Positions 43,381 to 52,671 of a stretch of 64,000 bases of DNA are shown piece after piece (the first letter of the stretch is position 1; every line of letters starts with the position of its first letter). Location of the stretch: positions 62,001 through 126,000 of the forward strand of contig NZ_QUOV01000001.1 in assembly GCF_003390395.1 (NCBI RefSeq). Direction: 5' to 3'. The translations under genes and the position numbers were made by a program. Under the pieces are notes generated by a model. The model had not been told where the DNA came from and searched no databases. It saw only the letters and a program-made list of their open reading frames with translations. This DNA comes from Thalassotalea euphylliae. Its GTDB lineage: Bacteria > Pseudomonadota > Gammaproteobacteria > Enterobacterales > Alteromonadaceae.

Positions 43381-44049
43381 ATGATGATATTGGTTGGTGG
43401 TGAAAAAGGTGGTAGCGGTAAAAGTTGCTTAGCGCAGAACATGGCGGTGTACTTTGCTAAACACAAAAATGCCATTGTCTTGATGGTTGATTGTGATCCG
43501 CAACGCACAACGTCTGATTGGATTCAGGCGCGTAATACTGACCCTTCGCTGCCGGCTATCAATTGTATTCAATTATACGGCAAGATCCGCAATGATTTAC
43601 TCAGTTTAAACCAACATTACGATTACGTTGTGGTTGATTGTGGTGGCCAAGACAACCTTGCGCTGCGCGCTGCAATGTCGGTTGCTGACCATGTGGTGAT
43701 TCCACTTCGCCCGAAACGTCGAGACTTAAAAACCGTGCCTCATATGGAAGACATGCTCAGCACGTGTAAAATGGTTAATCCTAAAATGCTCGCCTCATTT
43801 GTGATTACTCAGTGCCCTGCACTGCCAACCCAAGCCAATCGAATTTTAGAAGCCAAAGAAGTATGTGCCTCATATGGCATCAATGTACTTAACGCAGTCA
43901 CTTATAACCGCAATGTTTACGATGATAGCGAAGAGTCTGGCTCTTCGGTGTTAGAAAATGAGCCTGATGGCAAAGCTGCACAGGAAATGATAGCGATTGC
44001 TGAGGAGCTGCTTGCGATGAAGCCGGATAACTCTCATGAGTTTAACTGA
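43381..44049 (+). CDS. ParA-family ATPase (orphan partition-like)
   Basis: 222 residues. Deviant Walker A GGEKGGSGKSCLAQN, a switch I region around DPQRTTSDW and Walker B-like YVVVDCGGQD. This is the short ParA class without an N-terminal DNA-binding domain. Such ATPases place plasmids, chromosomes or protein complexes. Its stop overlaps the next gene by 14 bases. It is a chromosomal copy apart from any visible parAB of the origin, so its cargo is unknown. Confidence 0.88.
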   Translation: MMILVGGEKGGSGKSCLAQNMAVYFAKHKNAIVLMVDCDPQRTTSDWIQARNTDPSLPAINCIQLYGKIRNDLLSLNQHYDYVVVDCGGQDNLALRAAMSVADHVVIPLRPKRRDLKTVPHMEDMLSTCKMVNPKMLASFVITQCPALPTQANRILEAKEVCASYGINVLNAVTYNRNVYDDSEESGSSVLENEPDGKAAQEMIAIAEELLAMKPDNSHEFN

Positions 44050-44431
44050 TCTTAAAAAGGGAAAAGGGGAAGCGGTAAAAAGGAAGAACTTTACTGTTGA
44101 TGAGTTTATCTCTGACGCTGAAGACTACGCGAAAGGCCAACCTAAACTGGTTAAAGAAGGTAAGAAAGCGCCTAATACTGGTTTAAATCTCGAACAGGCT
44201 ATTGCGGCTGCTGAGCAACAAGTGGTGGCCAAAAGTAAAAGCAAAGAAAGCAACCGAACATTTCGCCATGCAACGTTTACTTTGAGTGAAGATGCCATTG
44301 CGCAGCTGAATGTTTTAGCTAAAGAGTCTAAGTTGGCGAAGTCACATATTATTCGTATTTTGATTGATCAGCTGGCGACACAAGATCAAAAACAACAGCT
44401 AGCGGCTCTGTTAGGATCGAAAACCCTCTAA
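44036..44431 (+). CDS. ribbon-helix-helix protein paired with ParA
   Basis: 131 residues. The charged N-terminal half (KGKGEAVKRKNFTVDEFI) is followed by a linker and a C-terminal ribbon-helix-helix-like part (HATFTLSEDAIAQLNVLAKESKLAKSHIIRILIDQL). It overlaps parA and so is translated with it. It could be the DNA-binding partner, as with small centromere-binding proteins of plasmid partition systems. This is an inference. Confidence 0.72.
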   Translation: MSLTDLKKGKGEAVKRKNFTVDEFISDAEDYAKGQPKLVKEGKKAPNTGLNLEQAIAAAEQQVVAKSKSKESNRTFRHATFTLSEDAIAQLNVLAKESKLAKSHIIRILIDQLATQDQKQQLAALLGSKTL

Positions 44432-44659
44432 TTCGGTATAATTAATCAGCACTTTGTTGGTTTTTTAAGGGCTAAATCTTGTTGTACATCACCTCTATCT
44501 CTATGATAAATAAGCTAGTTATCATTGTATTTGGTTAAAATATGATTAGTACTAGCATTCGAGGATTAGTTTCACTATAATATGCCACCTTTTTCAGGAT
44601 CCCGAGGCGACGGCCAAGGGGAATTAGCTCGAGCTGAAATTAATTTTGGAGTGACTCAA

Positions 44660-44896
44660 ATGTCTAAAGTTTGCCAAGTAACTGGCAAAAAACCAGTTGT
44701 AGGGAACAATCGTTCTCACGCTAGAAACGCGACACGTCGTCGTTTCTTACCAAACCTTCAATCTCACCGTTTTTGGGTTGAGAGCGAAAACCGTTTCGTA
44801 AAATTACGCCTTACTCCTAAAGGTATGCGTATTATCGATAAGAAAGGCATCGATGCAGTATTAGCTGACATCCGTGCTCGCGGCGAAAAAGTCTAA
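44660..44896 (+). CDS. rpmB: 50S ribosomal protein L28
   Basis: 78 residues: [34 protein letters not shown] and [15 protein letters not shown] match L28. The frame is open upstream to 44582, but homology and a TGGAG ribosome-binding site place the start at 44660. It is followed after 10 bp by rpmG, the universal order. Confidence 0.97.
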   Translation: MSKVCQVTGKKPVVGNNRSHARNATRRRFLPNLQSHRFWVESENRFVKLRLTPKGMRIIDKKGIDAVLADIRARGEKV

Positions 44897-44906
44897 GGAA
44901 TAAGTC

Positions 44907-45062
44907 ATGCGTGATAAAATTCGTTTAGTATCTTCTGCTGGTACAGGTCATTTTTATACTACTGATAAGAATAAAAAGACTATGCCAGAGAAAATGGAAA
45001 TCAAAAAATTCGACCCTGTAGTACGTAAGCACGTTGTCTACAAAGAAGCTAAAATCAAGTAA
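44907..45062 (+). CDS. rpmG: 50S ribosomal protein L33
   Basis: 51 residues: [41 protein letters not shown] then [10 protein letters not shown]. Cysteine-free L33 of the zinc-independent type. An AAGGA site lies upstream. It is the second gene of the rpmB-rpmG operon and ends in a strong terminator. Confidence 0.97.
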   Translation: MRDKIRLVSSAGTGHFYTTDKNKKTMPEKMEIKKFDPVVRKHVVYKEAKIK

Positions 45063-45082
45063 TTTTACTTCTCGAATTTTCT

Positions 45083-45110
45083 AAAAAACCCAGCAATTGC
45101 TGGGTTTTTT
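45083..45110 (+). terminator. intrinsic terminator of rpmB-rpmG
   Basis: AAAAAACCCAGCAA / TTGCTGGGTTTTTT; a 14-bp near-perfect palindrome with Ts on both strands, 20 bp after the rpmG stop. Confidence 0.93.
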
Positions 45111-45129
45111 ATTGCCTAGAATTTATCTA

Positions 45130-45184
45130 ATATCAAATTGAGTGATTATTTGCTCACTCAGCGATAATTAATCAAATTGTTATA
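45130..45184. repeat. 55-bp miniature copy of the inverted-repeat element (copy 3)
   Basis: ATCAAATTGAGTGATTATTTGCTCACTCAGCG matches the reverse complement of the right end of the 14199 element (with a few changes), and ATTAATCAAATTGTTATA matches the other end. The middle is missing. No ORF. Confidence 0.6.
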
Positions 45185-45249
45185 AGCTAATGTAATAGCG
45201 CCATAGTTTTCGTATGATATAGCGCTAATTGACGATAAATGAAGATGTT

Positions 45250-45741
45250 ATGAGACTTTCCCGCGCCGCTTGGAATAATGTGATTATTTTTTCAGTGATG
45301 GGTTTTATTCTGTTAATCAATTTTACCCAACAAGGTGAAAGCGGCGATCCGCAATCAGCTGCTGTTGAACAGTTCGTCATTGGTGAAAATAAAGTGATTC
45401 TGACGATGAACATTGATCAGCAAGTCACTATTGAGCGAGCTGGTCAGGGGTGGCGGTTATTGCCAGCGCAGCGTTTATCGAATCAACTTATTGAACAAAT
45501 GATGCGTACTTGGCAACAAGTGCAGGGGCAAGTGCTTGATATTGAAATAGATCGCTCCCAGCAATCTGGCTTGTTTATTAGTATGGTATTAGCTGATCAA
45601 CCCAATATTCAGTTATTTACTTTGTATTTACTGGCAGAACAAGTCGTTGTTCATAACCACCAATTGGATCGCTATTTTTCGCTGCCATTGCCAGTGTTTA
45701 ATCAACTCATACCAACTGGTTTACTGATAAATCAGTCATAA
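45250..45741 (+). CDS. membrane-anchored protein of unknown function before mutM
   Basis: 163 residues from the ATG at 45250 (an in-frame TTG at 45229 is upstream). One N-terminal transmembrane helix (VIIFSVMGFILLINF), then a soluble part of mixed alpha/beta type with no catalytic motif I recognise. It is 17 bp upstream of mutM, so it is probably co-transcribed with it. Unknown function; an uncharacterised protein in this position is seen in related genera. Confidence 0.75.
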   Translation: MRLSRAAWNNVIIFSVMGFILLINFTQQGESGDPQSAAVEQFVIGENKVILTMNIDQQVTIERAGQGWRLLPAQRLSNQLIEQMMRTWQQVQGQVLDIEIDRSQQSGLFISMVLADQPNIQLFTLYLLAEQVVVHNHQLDRYFSLPLPVFNQLIPTGLLINQS

Positions 45742-45758
45742 CCTGATAGTGAATTAAG

Positions 45759-46571
45759 ATGCCCGAATTACCTGAAGTCGAAGTATGCCGTTTAGGCATC
45801 AAACCACATATTGATGGTGAAACAATTACCGATATTGTGGTGCGCCAACGTCAACTGCGATGGCCGATACCAGAGCAAATTAGCGATGCGATTGGCGAAG
45901 TGATCGTCGCCGTTGAACGCCGCTCAAAGTACCTAATTATTAAAGTGGCAAGTGGCAGCATACTCATTCATTTAGGCATGTCAGGTACCATTCGTGTTAT
46001 TGATAAGACGTTAGTGCCAGTAAAACACGATCATGTTGATATTGTTTTGGGCAATGGCAAGGCATTAAGGCTTAATGATCCGCGCCGTTTTGGCGCAGTG
46101 CTATGGCTTGCTGGTGATCAAGACGAGCAAGGGGTGCTTGCTAAACTGGGGCCAGAGCCACTGACAGACGATTTCCATGCCGATTATCTTTATGAGAAAT
46201 CGCGCAATAAAGCAGTGCCTGTTAAAACTTTTATTATGAATAATCCGGTCGTGGTTGGTGTTGGTAATATCTATGCAAATGAATCACTTTTTTTAAGTGG
46301 TATTAGGCCAACCAAAAAAGCGGGCAAGCTGACTAAAAAGCAATGCCAAGTCCTCACTAATAACATTAAAGAGGTACTTGCCGCGGCAATTAAACAGGGC
46401 GGTACAACGCTGAAAGACTTTACCCAGGCCGATGGTCGCCCAGGTTATTTTAAACAGTCTTTGTATGTCTATGGGCGCGCAGGTGAGCCTTGCTTAACTT
46501 GCCAAACGATGTTGAAAGAGGTACGCCAGTCAAATCGTAGCTCAGTGTATTGCCCACAATGCCAAAAATAA
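45759..46571 (+). CDS. mutM: formamidopyrimidine-DNA glycosylase
   Basis: 270 residues. N-terminal PELPEVE with catalytic Pro2 and Glu3, the helix-two-turn-helix (VGVGNIYANESLFLSGIRPTKKAG) and the C-terminal zinc finger (CLTCQTMLKEVRQSNRSSVYCPQC). It removes 8-oxoguanine and formamidopyrimidines from DNA. It converges with coaD. Confidence 0.97.
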   Translation: MPELPEVEVCRLGIKPHIDGETITDIVVRQRQLRWPIPEQISDAIGEVIVAVERRSKYLIIKVASGSILIHLGMSGTIRVIDKTLVPVKHDHVDIVLGNGKALRLNDPRRFGAVLWLAGDQDEQGVLAKLGPEPLTDDFHADYLYEKSRNKAVPVKTFIMNNPVVVGVGNIYANESLFLSGIRPTKKAGKLTKKQCQVLTNNIKEVLAAAIKQGGTTLKDFTQADGRPGYFKQSLYVYGRAGEPCLTCQTMLKEVRQSNRSSVYCPQCQK

Positions 46572-46654
46572 CTTAGCAGCAGATAGTCTAGGCTTGGAAA
46601 TTTTTGCGTTGAGTAGCGCTTAATTGCAGGTGATAGAAAAGGCGCTAAACGCAC

Positions 46655-47137
<483 letters not shown>

Positions 47138-47230
47138 CTATGCAATAATTTAAATTAAAGTGCCGATCATTCTAGTGATCAGCACGGATAAATTCAAAGT
47201 GATTGTGCAGCTAACAGGGTTTAGTGAACA

Positions 47231-47623
47231 TTATACTTGTTGCTGCGCTTTATATTTTTCAAGCAGGGCAGTCATACGTTCGTTGATTAAATTGATCGCC
47301 TTGAGCGGCCTTACCATGACTTTAAAATCAATAATTTCGCCCGAATCGTTCCACGTGATCATATCGATACCATTGACAAAAATGCCATCAATTTCTGTGC
47401 TGAATTCGAGGACCGCGCCATTTTTACAAAGGAATTCTCGATCATAGGTAAAGGCTTTATTGGCAAAAGTATGGAGGGCGGCTGTTAAATACATACCAAC
47501 CATTTTTTTACCTTCCACTGGACGATGAATAATTGGTGAGTGCAGTATCACGTTATCTGCCAGTATTTTTGGTAACATATTGATATCACGTGTTTTAACC
47601 ATTTCGTGCCAGTTGGATAGCAT
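47231..47623 (-). CDS. NTF2/SnoaL-like domain protein
   Basis: 130 residues. LSNWHEMVKTRDINMLPKILADNVILHSP and AFTYDREFLCKNGAVLEFSTEIDGIFVNGIDMITWNDSGEIIDFKVMVRPLKA fit a SnoaL/NTF2-like cone fold. The substrate is unknown. It is divergent from a TetR regulator (164 bp between starts), which probably controls it. Confidence 0.85.
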   Translation of the reverse strand: MLSNWHEMVKTRDINMLPKILADNVILHSPIIHRPVEGKKMVGMYLTAALHTFANKAFTYDREFLCKNGAVLEFSTEIDGIFVNGIDMITWNDSGEIIDFKVMVRPLKAINLINERMTALLEKYKAQQQV

Positions 47624-47787
47624 ACTCTTTCCTTTGTTCTTTTGATTGATCTTGTCAGTGTCAAGATAAGGTGGCTTGATGAAAATAGCAACAACGAATC
47701 ACAAGTTTTTTTGAGCAAATACTTTAAGTCAGATTGACTTTGATAGTATGATAAAACGACAGCTGGGAAGAGGGGTACACAATAATA

Positions 47788-48444
47788 ATGAAAACATGGG
47801 ATAAAATTATTCAAGCTAGTATCGAATTGTTTAATGAACATGGAGAGCGCAATGTCACAACAAATCACATTGCTGCACATTTAGGTATTAGCCCAGGCAA
47901 TCTCTATTATCACTTCAGAAACAAAGAAGACATTATTCTGTCGATATACGAACAATATGCGCGTAACTTAATTCTCGATACGTTTCCGTTAATGTCAGAC
48001 GATATCGAACCGCTTGATGCGATTATTTTGTATATGGATGCGGTTTTTCAGGCAATGTCTAAGTTCCGTTTCTTTTATGCAAATCTTCCTGTATTGCTGG
48101 CAAAGAATCCGTCATTGCGAGAGAAGTATGTTGAGGTTCAGGAGCTGATCAGTAAGCGAGTGAGCGATATGATGATTTCATTGCGCGACGCTGGCATGAT
48201 TAACTTTAACGACGAAGAGCTCCCTGATCTCGTTAGCATTTTGCGTTTGGTCAATACCTTCTGGTTGAGCTTCTACCAAACACAGAATATGGAAAATGAG
48301 ATTGATGCTTCAGTATTCTACGAAGGGGTGTTGAAGATTCTCGTTATCTTAAAACCTTACACCACAGAAAAAGCATTACCCGAATTTCTAAAAGCTCGCG
48401 AATTGTATTTAGCGCGCCATGAAGAAGCCCGTTTAGCTGGCTAG
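47788..48444 (+). CDS. TetR family transcriptional regulator
   Basis: 218 residues. N-terminal helix-turn-helix VTTNHIAAHLGISPGNLYYHFRNKEDIILSIYEQ, then a ligand-binding domain of the DUF-type seen in TetR regulators (FRFFYANLPVLLAKNPSLREKYVEVQ). It is divergent from the NTF2-like gene. The ligand is unknown. Confidence 0.87.
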   Translation: MKTWDKIIQASIELFNEHGERNVTTNHIAAHLGISPGNLYYHFRNKEDIILSIYEQYARNLILDTFPLMSDDIEPLDAIILYMDAVFQAMSKFRFFYANLPVLLAKNPSLREKYVEVQELISKRVSDMMISLRDAGMINFNDEELPDLVSILRLVNTFWLSFYQTQNMENEIDASVFYEGVLKILVILKPYTTEKALPEFLKARELYLARHEEARLAG

Positions 48445-48497
48445 TGACTCTACATACAGCGGACAGAATTAAATCTAATAAACCTTTCTAAGATAGG

Positions 48498-49244
48498 TTA
48501 CTTGAGCGTTTGCTGATAGCTTTGCTCAAGTAACTGCCACTGTGCATCTTGCCAATGAACCGCAGGGTGCTTGGTTTTTTCTTTGTGAAAAGACCTTAAC
48601 AGCCTTGCCATATTAGCTTGCTGCCAATTGCCACCCGAACGTATTTCACCTTGGTCAAAATCAATTAGCCAAACTTGCTGTTTGTCATCTAGTAAGATGT
48701 TGTGAATGTTCAGGTCGTGATGATATACCCCTTTTTGATGAAAAGCCGCAATGGTCTTGCCAATACGTTGCCAAAGTTCATCTGTCACAGGTTCGCGTAA
48801 CAATCGCGTGTAGAGATCTTCCGCGTTGTTGATCCGCTCAGAGATAATGTCTGCGCGATAACTCAGCCCACTGCGGCGAATTCGACAAGCAACAGGTCGT
48901 GGCGCTGGTAATTTCCACTGTTCAAGCTGGCTCAACAGAATGTGCTCTTTAACTGCACGAGTGTTGTTGATGCCAGTATACAAATAACTGTCATGGATAA
49001 GTTTGCCAATCAGGCCACCGCGATAGTAATGTCTGAGCACCCAATCATGCCCTTCACATTTGACAAAGTAGGTTGTGCCGCGCCCCTGTGCACTGCCGGT
49101 CACGGCGTTCTGATTCTGCCAATAGTCACTGTCGAACATTTCATTGTTTAACAAATGGGCAAATTGTTTGTTGTAAAGCAGCCATTGGTGCGGTTCTTTT
49201 ACAAGTGAGGCAAGTCCAGAATTTACAATTGCATCGAGGTTCAA
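48498..49244 (-). CDS. kdkA: 3-deoxy-D-manno-octulosonic acid kinase
   Basis: 248 residues of the KdkA/WaaP-type kinase fold. GRGTTYFVKCEGHDWVLRHYYRGG is the ATP-binding region; YHHDLNIHNILL and LIDFDQGEIR are the catalytic and metal loops. It phosphorylates Kdo in the LPS inner core. The start is TTG at 49244; a TGA lies in frame only a few codons upstream and no ATG is available before residue 36. It is divergent from the GT9 gene (55 bp). Confidence 0.92.
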   Translation of the reverse strand: MNLDAIVNSGLASLVKEPHQWLLYNKQFAHLLNNEMFDSDYWQNQNAVTGSAQGRGTTYFVKCEGHDWVLRHYYRGGLIGKLIHDSYLYTGINNTRAVKEHILLSQLEQWKLPAPRPVACRIRRSGLSYRADIISERINNAEDLYTRLLREPVTDELWQRIGKTIAAFHQKGVYHHDLNIHNILLDDKQQVWLIDFDQGEIRSGGNWQQANMARLLRSFHKEKTKHPAVHWQDAQWQLLEQSYQQTLK

Positions 49245-49299
49245 GATAATAGGCCAAATTCAAATACCAGCATAAGCTGCCTATTGTGGTGATTCCTCT

Positions 49300-50370
49300 A
49301 TGGCGGGTCAAATGATCGCTCCAAAAAAACTCTGTATTTTACGTTTATCCGCTATTGGCGATGTTTGTCATGCGGTTGCTATGGTGCAAGCGATCCAGCG
49401 ACAACATCCTGATTGCGAAATCACTTGGGTGATCGGCAAAGTGGAAGCCATGCTGTTAAGCGAATTACCCGGTGTAAAATTTGTCGTATTCGATAAAAAA
49501 GCAGGCTGGCAAGGCTATATGGCATTGCGCAAAGCCTTGGCAGGCCAAGTGTTTGATGTGTTGTTGCACATGCAAGTTGCACTGCGCGCTAGTATTGCCA
49601 GCTTAATGATTAAGGCAAAAACGCGCATTGGCTTTGACCGCGCTCGTGCCAAGGAGGGGCAGTGGTTGTTTACCAACAGCCAAATTCAGTCGCAAACTGA
49701 GCCTCATGTGTTAGACGGCTTTATGGGCTTTGCCCAGCAACTTGGGGTGAGTGATACAACGCCGCACTGGCATATGCCAATCAGTGATGAGCAGCAGCTA
49801 TGGGCGAGTGAGCAGCTAGTGAGTGATAAGCCGATAGCAATTATTTGTCCTGCGGCTAGCAAAGCTGAGCGCAATTGGTTGGCACAGCGCTATGGCGAAA
49901 TTGCCTACCACTTGCACCAGCAAGGCTTTGCTGTTGTACTTTGTGGCGGCCCAACAGAGCTTGAACAGAAGTTAGCGACCATTATTCAAGCCAACTGTCC
50001 TGAGCCTTTGTTGAATTTGGTTGGTAAAACTTCGCTTGTGCAATTAGCGGCTTGTTTGAAACTGGCACACTTGGTAATTGCACCCGACACTGGGCCTGCT
50101 CATATGGCAGTAACTGTTGGTACACCTGTTATTGGCTTGTATGCACACAGCAATCCTAAACGCACTGGCCCATACTTGTACCCACAATATGTTGTCAGCT
50201 ACTACCAGCAAGCCATTCAAGCGCAATATCATCAGCCTGTTAGCAAACTCCCTTGGGGGGTAAGAGCGAAAGGTGATGATTTAATGGAAAACATTTCTGT
50301 TGAACAGGTCAAAGATAAGATTCGACAGCTTATCGCCGATCGCTATCCTGAGCTATCAAACACACCTTAA
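49300..50370 (+). CDS. glycosyltransferase family 9 (heptosyltransferase-like)
   Basis: 356 residues. LCILRLSAIGDVCHAVAMVQAIQ at the N-terminus and LAHLVIAPDTGPAHMAVTVGTPVIGLYAHSNPKRTGPY at the C-terminus are the GT9 signatures. It probably adds a heptose or similar sugar to the LPS core. Which step (WaaC/WaaF-like or other) cannot be said. An alternative start at 49312 is possible. It is convergent with waaA. Confidence 0.88.
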   Translation: MAGQMIAPKKLCILRLSAIGDVCHAVAMVQAIQRQHPDCEITWVIGKVEAMLLSELPGVKFVVFDKKAGWQGYMALRKALAGQVFDVLLHMQVALRASIASLMIKAKTRIGFDRARAKEGQWLFTNSQIQSQTEPHVLDGFMGFAQQLGVSDTTPHWHMPISDEQQLWASEQLVSDKPIAIICPAASKAERNWLAQRYGEIAYHLHQQGFAVVLCGGPTELEQKLATIIQANCPEPLLNLVGKTSLVQLAACLKLAHLVIAPDTGPAHMAVTVGTPVIGLYAHSNPKRTGPYLYPQYVVSYYQQAIQAQYHQPVSKLPWGVRAKGDDLMENISVEQVKDKIRQLIADRYPELSNTP

Positions 50371-50437
50371 TATCACTTGAGCGAGTTGCACGGCTGACGT
50401 GTCAAAGTTTAGGCCATACAGGCCATTTCAAGTCAAT

Positions 50438-51724
50438 TTAGCTCAGTTCAGCTTTTAGTGCCGCTAGCGTTCGCTCGCTACATCCTTGGTTGGCTTTCAC
50501 CACTTGATAAGCGTTACGCCCCAACGTTTGCGCTTGTGTGTTGTTAGCTAGTAGTTGGCTAACCTCTAAGCTTAATTGCTGAGCAAGTTGCTGTTTGTTG
50601 TCCTGATGCGCTAGCGTAATGATGCCGTTTTGCTCTACTAACTGTTGATGTACTTCTGCAAAATTAGCCATGTCTGAACCCACAATTGTTGGCTTTTGAT
50701 AAAGCGCAGGTTCAAGCGGGTTATGCCCACCAATGGTGGAAAACGTCCCGCCGATGGTCACGATATTGGCGAGTTGATAGGCAGCTAACAGCTCCCCTAA
50801 AGAATCCATCAACCAAACTTGTGTTTCTGGCAATATTGGCTGAGCATCACTACGTCGCTGATAGCTAAAGCCTTGTTGGGCAAGTAACTGGGCAACTTTG
50901 TCGAAGCGCTCTGGGTGGCGTGGAACAATCACCAATAACAGTTCGCTGTGTGCTTCACGAACTTGGCGATAAGCATCCAAAATTAGCTGCTCATCACCTT
51001 CATGACTGCTGGCAAGTAGCCATACAGGGCGTGCTGGCGAAAACATTGGGCTTAGCGTTTGGTACTTAACCTTAGTGTCACTGCCTTCACTGATGTCATA
51101 CTTAAGATTACCAATGTTATGACAGCGAGCTTGCCTTGCCCCCAAGGCGATAAGGCGCTCTTTATTGACTTCACTTTGCGCGAATACCTGATCAAATTTT
51201 GCTAAACATGGCTTGATAAGCGCTGAAAACTTTTGGTAGCTAGCTACCGATTTATCCGAAATTCGACCATTGATCAGCAGTAATTTGGTATTTCGCTTAT
51301 ACGCTTGTGCCACTAAATTGGGCCAGAGTTCGGTTTCCATGACCACTAAAGCTTTGGGTTTGAGTTTGGCTAAAAACATTGTAGTGCACGGCCAAACATC
51401 GAGTGGGAGGTAGCAATGCTGAACCCGATCACCGAAAATTTTTTGCACTTGCTCTGAGCCTGTCGGCGTAAATGTGGTAACCGTTATGGGTGTATTGGGA
51501 AATTCAACTAAGCACTGATTAATAAAAGGTTTAAGTGCCAAAACTTCACCGACACTTGCGCCATGAATAACAATACCGCCTGGACGGAACTTACTGGGCA
51601 CTATACCTAGTCGCTCGTGTAGCCTTTGTCGATAAGCTGGCTGGCTTAATGAACGCAATATTGCCGCGAGCAACACGACAGGTAGTAGGAAAATAAGAAG
51701 CAGTCGGTAGGTTAGCAATGCCAA
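50438..51724 (-). CDS. waaA: 3-deoxy-D-manno-octulosonic acid transferase
   Basis: 428 residues. N-terminal membrane segment LTYRLLLIFLLPVVLLAAIL, the Glu catalytic region (GGIVIHGASVGEVLALKPFI), HCYLPLDVW, VMETELWPN and, at the C-terminus, TFSTIGGHNPLEPALYQKPTIVG. It adds Kdo to lipid A at the inner membrane. The start is TTG at 51724. No other start is close. It is divergent from the atypical alpha/beta hydrolase gene. Confidence 0.95.
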   Translation of the reverse strand: MALLTYRLLLIFLLPVVLLAAILRSLSQPAYRQRLHERLGIVPSKFRPGGIVIHGASVGEVLALKPFINQCLVEFPNTPITVTTFTPTGSEQVQKIFGDRVQHCYLPLDVWPCTTMFLAKLKPKALVVMETELWPNLVAQAYKRNTKLLLINGRISDKSVASYQKFSALIKPCLAKFDQVFAQSEVNKERLIALGARQARCHNIGNLKYDISEGSDTKVKYQTLSPMFSPARPVWLLASSHEGDEQLILDAYRQVREAHSELLLVIVPRHPERFDKVAQLLAQQGFSYQRRSDAQPILPETQVWLMDSLGELLAAYQLANIVTIGGTFSTIGGHNPLEPALYQKPTIVGSDMANFAEVHQQLVEQNGIITLAHQDNKQQLAQQLSLEVSQLLANNTQAQTLGRNAYQVVKANQGCSERTLAALKAELS

Positions 51725-51864
51725 GGTAATGTCATTATGTCGAAAATTTTCGCTATTATAGCCCCCGTATTTAGAAAAGTAATTGTTGATGGTTTTCCTC
51801 TGACATTGGCTTTGCTATCTTATTGAATTACATCAACTACTGCGCGATTAGTGTGCCACTCACC

Positions 51865-52671
51865 ATGAAACTATCTATTATTTTCCCCGCATTGTGCTTT
51901 ATTTTATTTTCGTTCGCTTCTAACGTAAGTGCGGTGCAAACTCAATCAAGCGCGAATTCAAGCACTAACGTCAGTGACGCGGTGAATTTGATGGCTGAAG
52001 TGAGTATCACCACTAAAGATAAATTTACCTTAAGCGCTGATTATTTTGAGGGCTTGCCGCGCAGCGATGGCTTTTTGTTATTGCACGGGTGCCAGTCTGA
52101 TCGCCAATCGCTAACGCCAATTGCTAAGCTATTGGCTGAGCAAGGTCATCACGTATTATCATTGGATTTGCGCGGTTATGGTAAAAGCACTACAGAGCAA
52201 TATTCACATGCCAACATTAAGCGTGATACCAAAGACATCATTAATTACCAGCAACGTATGGCTCAGCTGATGGCGTACTGGGAAGAAGACGTACTCGCTG
52301 GCTATGAACATCTCGCGACTAAGTTGGCTAAAGAAAACAATATCTCAATTTTGTCGGTTGGCTGCGCCGCTCGCTATGCTGTTTCAACAGCCGAGCAGTT
52401 ATACGTTGCGAACATGGCGCTACTCAGCCCAGATATGGACTATGCCACCAAAGAGCGTTACAAAAACTTAAGAGATATCGCGAGTTTCTTTATTAGCTCA
52501 GTGCATCATGTGGAAAGCTACCAAACGGCCAAAGAGCTGTTTGAATGGAATGGTCACGATCGCTCAACAATGTTGCTCTACAAGGGTAATTATGCGGGCA
52601 ACCAGTTGCTGCGCCGCAATAAGTCATTGGCAATTGATATTGCCCACTGGCTAAGTGAAAGAGCGAAGTAG
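51865..52671 (+). CDS. exported alpha/beta hydrolase-like protein with Cys in the nucleophile elbow
   Basis: 268 residues. Signal peptide MKLSIIFPALCFILFSFASN(VSA). LLLHGCQSDRQSLTPIAKLLAEQG and LSLDLRGYGKS are the hydrolase-fold start. The nucleophile-elbow position reads SVGCAARY, with Cys167 where GxSxG hydrolases have serine. It may be a cysteine hydrolase or an inactive member. The open frame starts at a TTG at 51823, but the ATG at 51865 gives a normal signal peptide. It is divergent from waaA. Confidence 0.75.
   Translation: MKLSIIFPALCFILFSFASNVSAVQTQSSANSSTNVSDAVNLMAEVSITTKDKFTLSADYFEGLPRSDGFLLLHGCQSDRQSLTPIAKLLAEQGHHVLSLDLRGYGKSTTEQYSHANIKRDTKDIINYQQRMAQLMAYWEEDVLAGYEHLATKLAKENNISILSVGCAARYAVSTAEQLYVANMALLSPDMDYATKERYKNLRDIASFFISSVHHVESYQTAKELFEWNGHDRSTMLLYKGNYAGNQLLRRNKSLAIDIAHWLSERAK

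Noticed and set aside
43381..44431. ParA/RHH pair as part of an integrated plasmid or phage
   Set aside because: No integrase, transposase or attachment repeats flank it, and the neighbours (radC, PilZ, rpmB) are core genes.
44582..44659. In-frame extension upstream of rpmB (26 codons)
   Set aside because: L28 homology begins exactly at the ATG at 44660 with its own ribosome-binding site; the extension has no ATG supported by homology.
47548..47880. 110-codon minus-strand frame across the NTF2/TetR promoter gap
   Set aside because: Overlaps two supported genes and has no start site or domain.
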